64,000 bases of DNA from NCBI GenBank assembly GCA_019241645.1, contig JAFAWQ010000003.1, forward strand, positions 124,001 through 188,000, in the 5' to 3' direction. Below are positions 57,206-64,000 of the stretch, piece after piece; the stretch's first letter is position 1; each line of letters opens with the position of its first letter. The DNA is from Alphaproteobacteria bacterium. GTDB lineage: Bacteria > Pseudomonadota > Alphaproteobacteria > Micropepsales > Micropepsaceae. A program made the translations under genes and the position numbers. The notes under the pieces were generated by a model. It searched no databases and was not told the origin of the DNA. It saw only the letters and a list, made by a program, of their open reading frames with translations.

Positions 57206-58200
57206 TCCGCTGCCATGCGCATGGCGCGCTTGTTGGCATGCACAGCCGCCGCCTCCCGCACCCAGGCGCCGTCTTCCCAGGCCCTTATGCGGGCATGGTT
57301 GCGATCCTTCGCGACCGGCCCCTCGCCGCGCACCACCGCGTAGAATTCTTCCCAGTCGATCTCGCCGAAATCGTAGGCGCCGCGCGCTTCATTCCATTTC
57401 AGCGCGGCATCGGGGACCCGCAGACCGATGGCTTCCGCTTGTGGCACTGTGGTATCGACAAATCTCTGCCGCAGCTCGTCATTGGTTTCGCGCTTGATGC
57501 GCCAGCGCACCGATTGCGCCGTGTTGGGCGATTTGTCGTCCGGCGGGCCGAACATCATCAGCGACGGCCACCACCAGCGGTCCAGCGCATCCTGTGCCAT
57601 GCGCTTCTGCTCAGGCGTGCCGGCTGCCAGCACGCACATGATCTCGTATCCCTGGCGCTGGTGAAAACTTTCTTCCTTGCAGATGCGCACCATGGCGCGC
57701 GCATACGGCCCGTAAGACGTGCGCTGCAGCGGCACCTGATTCATGATCGCCGCGCCGTCCACCAGCCAGCCGATGGCGCCGATGTCGGCCCAGGTGAGCG
57801 TCGGGTAGTTGAAGATGGTGGAGTATTTCGCCTTGCCGCTGTGCAGCGCCTCGATCATTTCCTCGCGGGAGGTACCCAGCGTTTCGGCGGCGGCATAAAG
57901 ATAAAGTCCGTGGCCACCTTCATCCTGCACCTTGGCCAGCAGGATGGCCTTGCGGCGCAGGTTCGGCGCCCGGGTGATCCAGTTGCCTTCGGGAAGCATG
58001 CCGACGATTTCGGAATGGGCGTGCTGGGAAATCTGGCGGACTAGCGTCTTGCGATAGGCCTCCGGCATCCAGTCTTTAGGCTCGATGAAATCGTCCGCGG
58101 CCACGCGCGCCTCGAAGGCGGCGAGCTTTTCCGGGTCTTCATCCGCCAGCGACAGGCCGGCGGATTTCTGGTTCTTGTCCTTGAGTTCGGTCGTGTACAT
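57202..58200 (-). CDS. paaA: Phenylacetyl-CoA epoxidase subunit PaaA
   Basis: '[43 protein letters not shown]'. Confidence 0.97.
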   Translation of the reverse strand: MYTTELKDKNQKSAGLSLADEDPEKLAAFEARVAADDFIEPKDWMPEAYRKTLVRQISQHAHSEIVGMLPEGNWITRAPNLRRKAILLAKVQDEGGHGLYLYAAAETLGTSREEMIEALHSGKAKYSTIFNYPTLTWADIGAIGWLVDGAAIMNQVPLQRTSYGPYARAMVRICKEESFHQRQGYEIMCVLAAGTPEQKRMAQDALDRWWWPSLMMFGPPDDKSPNTAQSVRWRIKRETNDELRQRFVDTTVPQAEAIGLRVPDAALKWNEARGAYDFGEIDWEEFYAVVRGEGPVAKDRNHARIRAWEDGAWVREAAAVHANKRAMRMAAE

Positions 58201-58244
58201 GGGTTCTCCAACGCTCACCCTATAATATGGAAACGGGCAAGCCG

Positions 58245-58685
58245 TTAAGCGGGGTCCAGCACCGGCTGGTTCAGGCTGCGGGACAACCCCTGAAATTCCG
58301 CGATTTTCCGGCCGTCTGCCGTTGAGACGGTCACCAAATAGACCGCGGAACGGCCGCTGGAAGCCTGCTCGCGCGCTTCGGCAACCAGCCTCTCTCCCGC
58401 TTTCGCCGATGCGAGAAACACAATCGAGGCCGCCTGCGCGACCGCGGTCACGTTCCGCGAATTGCAGGCATAGGCAAAGGCGGTATCGGCCAGCGCGAAG
58501 ATCATCCCGCCATGGGCAATGCCATGACCGTTCAGCATGTCCGCCCGCAGGGTCATGGAGATGCGGGCGTAGCCTTCCCGCGCCTCTTCGATGGCGATCC
58601 CCCAGGCCGGTCCGGTACCTTCACGCGACAGCAGATGCTCCGCCACGCGGCGGGCCAGATCGTCTGCGGGAGTGACCGTTCCCAT
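58245..58685 (-). CDS. paaI: Hydroxyphenylacetyl-CoA thioesterase PaaI
   Basis: Hotdog fold '[25 protein letters not shown]'. Confidence 0.93.
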   Translation of the reverse strand: MGTVTPADDLARRVAEHLLSREGTGPAWGIAIEEAREGYARISMTLRADMLNGHGIAHGGMIFALADTAFAYACNSRNVTAVAQAASIVFLASAKAGERLVAEAREQASSGRSAVYLVTVSTADGRKIAEFQGLSRSLNQPVLDPA

Positions 58686-58713
58686 CCGTGCATCCTAGAC
58701 CTATTGTCCGCCT

Positions 58714-58824
58714 ATGAAGGATCGAAATATCGCGAGAGCCGGAGAGTTTCTCCCGGTCATCGCCGCCGCGGCAACTTTGGCACTGATGCTGCTGTGGGTC
58801 GCACAATGGCTGATGCGCGGCTGA
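58714..58824 (+). CDS. 36-aa single-TM small protein
   Basis: MKDRNIARAGEFLPVIAAAATLALMLLWVAQWLMRG*; below the ORF-track cutoff; sits immediately before paaG. Confidence 0.5.
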   Translation: MKDRNIARAGEFLPVIAAAATLALMLLWVAQWLMRG

Positions 58825-58836
58825 GGGGGCGGGGCG

Positions 58837-59628
58837 GTGGCGTACGAGACCATTCTGTTCGACATCGCGAGCGGTGCGGCGCGGCTGACCTTCAAACGGC
58901 CGGACCGGCTCAACAGCTTCACCGTACAGATGCATGGGGAAGTGGCCGATGCGCTGAGTCGGGTGGAAGAAGATGACGGCATTCGCGTGCTGCTGATCAC
59001 AGGTGCGGGCCGCGGCTTCTGCGCCGGGCAGGATCTGGGCGATCGCACCGTCGCGCCGGGCGGCGAAGGCGTTGACCTCGGCGACTCGTTGGCCAACTAT
59101 TACAATCCGCTGATCCGCCGCATCGTCGGCCTCAAGATGCCGGTGGTGTGTGCCGTTAACGGTGTGGCGGCCGGCGCCGGCGCGAATATCGCCTTCGCCG
59201 CCGACATCGTGCTTGCCGCCAGGAGCGCAAAATTCGTGCAGTCCTTCGCCAATCTCGGGCTGGTGCCGGATTCCGGCGGCACCTGGATCCTGCCGCGGCT
59301 GATCGGCCAGGCACGCGCGATGGGGATGGCGCTCACCGGTCAGGCGGTCACTGCGGAGCAGGCGGAAAACTGGGGCATGATCTGGCGCGCCGTCGATGAT
59401 GCCGATCTGATGACCGAGGCCAACGCGCTGGTCGAGCGCTTCGCGGCCGGCCCAACCCGCGGATACGCCGCCGTGAAACGCGCCATCCGCAACAGCTGGG
59501 CGATGACTCTGGAGGAGGAGCTCAATCACGAGCGCGACATGCAGCGCGAACTTGGCCGCTCCGCCGACTATCGCGAAGGCGTCGCCGCCTTCACCGAAAA
59601 GCGCAAACCAAATTTCTCTGGACGCTAG
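58837..59628 (+). CDS. paaG: 2-(1,2-epoxy-1,2-dihydrophenyl)acetyl-CoA isomerase
   Basis: Crotonase fold 'GAGRGFCAGQDLGDRTV', 'NGVAAGAGANIAFAADIVLAARSAKFVQSFANLGLVPDSGGTW'. Confidence 0.95.
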   Translation: MAYETILFDIASGAARLTFKRPDRLNSFTVQMHGEVADALSRVEEDDGIRVLLITGAGRGFCAGQDLGDRTVAPGGEGVDLGDSLANYYNPLIRRIVGLKMPVVCAVNGVAAGAGANIAFAADIVLAARSAKFVQSFANLGLVPDSGGTWILPRLIGQARAMGMALTGQAVTAEQAENWGMIWRAVDDADLMTEANALVERFAAGPTRGYAAVKRAIRNSWAMTLEEELNHERDMQRELGRSADYREGVAAFTEKRKPNFSGR

Positions 59629-59645
59629 AAAAGTATTGACACCGA

Positions 59646-60002
59646 ATGACTTTGGCATCGCACTGGACAGAGATAGCGAACGCGTTAGGTCTGGAGATTC
59701 AGAGTCCGGTTGAAGTGGCGCTGTCGGATGGCACGACTCTCCATGCGCCTGTTCTTCTAAAAAACTTTGGTGCCGAAAAGGGAATGATCCTCTTTGAAGG
59801 CATCCGCGATGACATTTTTGAACTCAACGAAGTTCTGGTCAGTCTCGGTTACGGTTTTTCTTGTCTAAGCTCTTACCGCGAGAACGAACCCGTCGATTTG
59901 GAGGGCGCGAAAGAGGTGTTGGCCGACTGGGAATGGTCCGGTCCCCCAAACCAGCGTCCAGCATGGTTGGCTGATCCACCTCAAGACGAGGACGATAATT
60001 AG
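59646..60002 (+). CDS. Hypothetical 118-aa protein between paaG and paaZ
   Basis: Acidic soluble ORF; no paa assignment recognised. Confidence 0.65.
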   Translation: MTLASHWTEIANALGLEIQSPVEVALSDGTTLHAPVLLKNFGAEKGMILFEGIRDDIFELNEVLVSLGYGFSCLSSYRENEPVDLEGAKEVLADWEWSGPPNQRPAWLADPPQDEDDN

Positions 60003-60018
60003 TGCCTAGGAGCGGCAG

Positions 60019-62031
60019 ATGAAGCCACTGAAATTGATGAGCTATGCCGAAGGGCGATGGCTGGAGCCGGCCGGCGCGCTCAACGACATCGTTTCCGCAT
60101 CGACGGACGAACTGGTGGCGCAGGTCGGCCAGGGCATCCGCGACTTCGCGGGGATGCTCCATTACGCGCGGAGCGCCGGCGGGCCGGCCCTGCGTGCCAT
60201 GACGTTTCATCAGCGCGCCGCGATGCTGAAAGCGCTCGCGCAGGCCATCATGGCGCGCAAGGAAGAGCTATACGAGCTCTCCTACGAGACAGGGGCCACC
60301 CGCTCTGATAGCTGGATCGACATCGAAGGCGGCGCGGGCACGCTTTTCACCTATGCCTCTAAAGGCCGCCGCGAGCTGCCGGATGACGTCGTCCTTATCG
60401 ACGGCGCGGTCGAGCCGCTTTCAAAAGGCGGCACCTTTGTCGGCCAGCATGTGCTGACCTCGCTGCAAGGCTGCGCGGTGCACATCAACGCCTTCAATTT
60501 TCCGGTGTGGGGCATGCTGGAAAAGCTCGGGCCCACCTTGCTGGCCGGGGTTCCTGCCATCGTGAAACCGGCCACAGCGTCCGCTTATGTGGCGGAAGCC
60601 GCGTTCCGCATCATGATCGATGCCGGCGTGCTGCCGGACGGCGCATTGCAGCTGATCGTGGGGCCGACCGGCGACCTGCTCGATCATCTGACCGGCCAGG
60701 ATGTCGTCTCCTTCACCGGCTCGGCGAAGACGGCGCAGACCTTGCAGCGCCATCCCGTCATCGCGCGCGAGAGCGTGCGCTTCATCGCCGAACGCGACTC
60801 GCTGAACGCCGCGGTGTTGGGGCCGGACGCGACGCCGGAGCAGCCGGAGTTCGAGTTGTTCGTGAAGGAAGTCGTCCGCGAGATGACGGCCAAGGCCGGC
60901 CAGAAATGCACCGCCATCCGCCGGGCGTTGGTTCCGGCCGCGCTGATCGATGCTGCGCAAGCCGCGTTGCAAGAGAGGCTCGCCAAGGTTGTCGTCGGCG
61001 ATCCGCGCAATGAGAAAACGCGCATGGGAGCGCTGGTGAGCACGGCGCAGCGTTCGGATGTGCGCGCGCAGATCGAAAAGCTCAAGCGCGAGGCCCGTAT
61101 CGTTTGCGGCGATCCCAACCGAAACAACGGCCACGGCGCCTTCCTCGAACCCATTCTGCTGCGATGCGATTCGCCGGCAGGCGCAACCGCGGTGCATGAA
61201 GTGGAAGCCTTTGGCCCGGTCGCGACCCTGATGCCGTATGACGGCATCGATGACGCCGTGCGGCTGGTGAATCGCGGGCAAGGCTCGCTGGTGATGTCGC
61301 TCTTCACCTACGATCCGCACGTTGCGCGCACGATTCTGACCGGCGCCGGCGCTTTCCACGGCCGCCTGCTGATCGTGGACCGCGACTGCGCCAGGGAATC
61401 CACCGGCCACGGCTCGCCGTTGCCCATGTTGGTGCATGGCGGGCCGGGCCGCGCCGGCGGCGGCGAAGAGCTCGGCGGTCTGCGCGGCGTGATGCACTAC
61501 ATGCAGCGTACGGCCTTGCAGGGCAGCCCGCGCATGCTGGGCACCGTCACGCATAGCTGGATCAGGGGCGGACCCGAAGAGCGCGATGCGCCGCATCCCT
61601 TCCGGCTGAAATTCGGTGAAGTGCAGCCGGGCAAAACTTTCGTCAGCCCGCTGCGGAAGATCACGCTCGAAGACATCGAGCATTTCGCGCACTTCACCGG
61701 CGACACCTTTTACGCGCACATGGACGAGGACGCCGCCGCAGCCAATCCGTTCTTCGAGGGCCGCGTGGCGCACGGCTATCTGCTGCTCGCGTTCGCCGCC
61801 GGACTGTTTGTCGATCCGGCGCCGGGGCCGGTGCTCGCCAATTACGGCCTCGACAATCTGCGCTTCCTGAAGCCCGTCAACCCCGGCGACAGCATGCGCG
61901 TGCAACTCACGGCAAAGTCGAAAATTCCGCGCAAGGACGAATACGGCGAAGTGCGCTGGGCCGTGACCCTCACCAACCAGGACGACGAGATCGTCGCGAC
62001 CTACGAACTGCTGACGATGAACGCAATTTAA
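60019..62031 (+). CDS. paaZ: Bifunctional PaaZ (oxepin-CoA hydrolase / aldehyde dehydrogenase)
   Basis: N-terminal ALDH (VNAFNFPVWGMLEKLGP; AGQKCTAIRR) and C-terminal MaoC hydratase (FTGDTFYAHMDEDAAAANPFFEGRVAHGYLLL). Confidence 0.96.
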   Translation: MKPLKLMSYAEGRWLEPAGALNDIVSASTDELVAQVGQGIRDFAGMLHYARSAGGPALRAMTFHQRAAMLKALAQAIMARKEELYELSYETGATRSDSWIDIEGGAGTLFTYASKGRRELPDDVVLIDGAVEPLSKGGTFVGQHVLTSLQGCAVHINAFNFPVWGMLEKLGPTLLAGVPAIVKPATASAYVAEAAFRIMIDAGVLPDGALQLIVGPTGDLLDHLTGQDVVSFTGSAKTAQTLQRHPVIARESVRFIAERDSLNAAVLGPDATPEQPEFELFVKEVVREMTAKAGQKCTAIRRALVPAALIDAAQAALQERLAKVVVGDPRNEKTRMGALVSTAQRSDVRAQIEKLKREARIVCGDPNRNNGHGAFLEPILLRCDSPAGATAVHEVEAFGPVATLMPYDGIDDAVRLVNRGQGSLVMSLFTYDPHVARTILTGAGAFHGRLLIVDRDCARESTGHGSPLPMLVHGGPGRAGGGEELGGLRGVMHYMQRTALQGSPRMLGTVTHSWIRGGPEERDAPHPFRLKFGEVQPGKTFVSPLRKITLEDIEHFAHFTGDTFYAHMDEDAAAANPFFEGRVAHGYLLLAFAAGLFVDPAPGPVLANYGLDNLRFLKPVNPGDSMRVQLTAKSKIPRKDEYGEVRWAVTLTNQDDEIVATYELLTMNAI

Positions 62032-63050
62032 CGCCTGCGCGCCATGGCCGCGATGGTGAACAAGGCTCGGCTGGTCACCACCTCCGCCGGAATGGCGGTG
62101 GTGCGCGTCAGCGCTTCGGTCTCGAACAGCAGATCGCAGGCGTCCAGAAGCGCCTCCTCGCTCCACCGCGACACCTGCGCTTTGAAGCTCGTCGTGCGCG
62201 TGAAATGGATTTGTGGCCAGCCGCGCTTCATCGCGGTCTCCACCGATTCTCCCGCCGCGCTTGCCGCCTTCACCTGCAGCAGACGCTGAAAATGCGACAG
62301 CGCCGGCCGCAGGATAGCGGTTGGCGACGCATCCTCCGACCAGAGTCGTTCCAGCGCCAGATCGAGGCGTGGCAGATCGCCCTCGCCGGCCGCGTCGCAT
62401 GCTTCCTCCGCGCGGATTTCGGACTCGTCGCCCATGACGGCGCGAACATCGGCAAGCTCCACATGCTTCTTGCCATGCATGTAGAGCGCGAGCTTTTCGA
62501 CTTCACGCCGCGTGATGCCGCGATCCGAACCCAGGCGCGCGGCCGCGTCGTCGAGCGCCTCCGGGGCGATCGTGAGCCCCTCCGTTTTCAAGGCATGGCG
62601 AAGGACGGCGGCGATACTCTGCGCAGTATCGGCATAGCACGGGATCGCCGCGGCATTGCCGGCGCCTTCGAACACTTTGCGCAGGCTTGAGCTCTTAGCG
62701 AGATCACCGGCTTCTACAATCACCAAAGCATCGCCTTTGGGATCGTCCAAAAATGTGTCGAACACGCCGGCCAGAGAATTGCCGGCGCCGCGCACCCGCA
62801 CCACGCGGCGGCCACCCAACATGGAAATCGCGGCGGCTTCATCGGCAAGGCGAGCCTTGTCGGCATTCAACGTGGCTTCATCCAGCTCGGTCACGCGAAA
62901 AGGATCGCGCAGATCGGACACAATGGTTTTGGCAAGCGCCTCCGCGCGTTCGCGGACAAGGCCCTGATCGGGACCGAAGATGAGCGCCGCGACCACTGTT
63001 TTGGGAATGCGTTCGACATAGCGGTCCGCGTCGCCGGATTTGACGATCAC
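62028..63050 (-). CDS. holA: DNA polymerase III subunit delta
   Basis: 'ALIFGPDQGLVRERAEALAKTIV', 'EAGDLAKSSSLRKVFE'. Confidence 0.93.
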   Translation of the reverse strand: MIVKSGDADRYVERIPKTVVAALIFGPDQGLVRERAEALAKTIVSDLRDPFRVTELDEATLNADKARLADEAAAISMLGGRRVVRVRGAGNSLAGVFDTFLDDPKGDALVIVEAGDLAKSSSLRKVFEGAGNAAAIPCYADTAQSIAAVLRHALKTEGLTIAPEALDDAAARLGSDRGITRREVEKLALYMHGKKHVELADVRAVMGDESEIRAEEACDAAGEGDLPRLDLALERLWSEDASPTAILRPALSHFQRLLQVKAASAAGESVETAMKRGWPQIHFTRTTSFKAQVSRWSEEALLDACDLLFETEALTRTTAIPAEVVTSRALFTIAAMARRR

Positions 63051-63640
63051 GGCGGCGTGCCGGCCTGCCGCGCGAAATAGACCGCGAGGCGCGTCTGAAT
63101 TTGCCGCGCCAGGTCTTGCGCGGTCCGCACCTGCACGTCCTGCTTCGCCACCAGGGTTGCATAGGGAGACGCGACCACATCGTATGCGGAGAGAGAGGTC
63201 GCGCTGCCTCTGGTCAGAGGCTTCTGCGTCTTGCGGTCTATCAGCGCGTAGGACGCGATCAGCGTGTAGTTGTAACGCGTGATCTCGATTTCCTTGATGC
63301 CATGCACGGTCTCGTTCTGAATGGCAATCGGCTCCTGGCGATCGGTCAAATCGATTTTGAGATCATAGCTGGCGCCTTGCGGGTCGATTCTGGCGCGAAG
63401 AGCATCCACCAAATCGTTGCGCAATTCGTAACCCGCCCTTTCAAGCTCGATCGGCGGCACGTAAACCGAATCGAAGATGATCCGCGCGCCCGGCTTGCCG
63501 TTGATCTCGCCGTAGAGCGGATGAAAGCCGCATGCGCTCGTCGCGATTGCGACGAGCGCAGAAAACAGAAAACGGAACCCGGAAATCAGAAGGAACGGGC
63601 GTCCTGACTTCTGAATTCTGATTTCCGATTTCTGATTCAT
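63047..63640 (-). CDS. lptE: LPS-assembly lipoprotein LptE
   Basis: 'ACGFHPLYG' lipobox and start overlapping the leuS stop; holA-lptE-leuS order is typical. Confidence 0.9.
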   Translation of the reverse strand: MNQKSEIRIQKSGRPFLLISGFRFLFSALVAIATSACGFHPLYGEINGKPGARIIFDSVYVPPIELERAGYELRNDLVDALRARIDPQGASYDLKIDLTDRQEPIAIQNETVHGIKEIEITRYNYTLIASYALIDRKTQKPLTRGSATSLSAYDVVASPYATLVAKQDVQVRTAQDLARQIQTRLAVYFARQAGTPP

Positions 63641-64000
63641 GCCACTATGTTCACAATGCGGTCGGGTACCACGATCACGCGCTTCGGCGGCTTGCCCTCA
63701 ATGGCACGGACAACCGCCTCCAGCGCCAGGGCGGAAGATTCTGCCTCGGCCTTGTCAGCGCCGCGCCCAATTTCCATTGTGCCGCGTAGCTTGCCATTCA
63801 CCTGCACGGCCATGGTGACGGTGTCGGACCGCACCAGTTTCGGATCGGCTTTCGGCCACAGGGCATCGGCCACGAGCGTGTCGTACCCCAGCGCGCGCCA
63901 GCAGCTCTCCGCAAGGTGCGGCATCATTGGGCTGATGAGAAGCACCAACGTCTCGAGCGCCTCGCGGCGGACCGACATTGGCACGGAAGCGTCCATCCCA
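63637..64000 (-). CDS. leuS: Leucyl-tRNA synthetase, C-terminal part (runs off right edge)
   Basis: 'LETLVLLISPMMPHLAESCWRALG', 'VQVNGKLRGTMEI'. Confidence 0.96.
   Translation of the reverse strand, partial: GMDASVPMSVRREALETLVLLISPMMPHLAESCWRALGYDTLVADALWPKADPKLVRSDTVTMAVQVNGKLRGTMEIGRGADKAEAESSALALEAVVRAIEGKPPKRVIVVPDRIVNIVA

Noticed and set aside
60421-62400. 659-aa minus-strand ORF
   Set aside because: Antisense shadow of paaZ.

Overview
High-GC alphaproteobacterial chromosome segment in two parts. (A) About 1-15.6 kb is accessory and phage- or satellite-like, ending at a tRNA-Arg(ACG) gene. Its leftward arm is a tightly overlapping gene train: HTH regulator, small hypotheticals, P4-type PrimPol/D5 primase-helicase, possible tail chaperone, and a tail tape-measure protein with an embedded lytic transglycosylase motif that runs off the left edge. 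Its rightward arm is an AlpA-type regulator plus two small genes. The two arms are separated by a repeat-rich, origin/operator-like region that also holds a Rap1a-like gene. Cargo between this and the tRNA includes a LamG-like secreted protein, a duplicated structured RNA element with a strong terminator, and a two-gene locus of a membrane protein plus a PD-(D/E)XK-NACHT STAND NTPase, a probable anti-phage system. (B) About 15.7-64 kb is mostly core genome: SSS transporter, hybrid kinase, AmpG-like MFS, OlsB-like GNAT, gshB/yraN/rsmI, hemW/rdgB/rph, hrcA/grpE/dapB, nth, CheB-CheR-kinase fusion, comM, TPR-oxygenase, TPR-sulfotransferase, ftsEX, truA, paa cluster, holA/lptE/leuS. Small anomalies there include a tandem paralogous 2-TM gene pair, a gshB 3' fragment, and a palindromic repeat translated inside the hemW N-terminus. 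No integrase and no CRISPR array were seen. All family calls come from reading motifs by eye; no database search was run.
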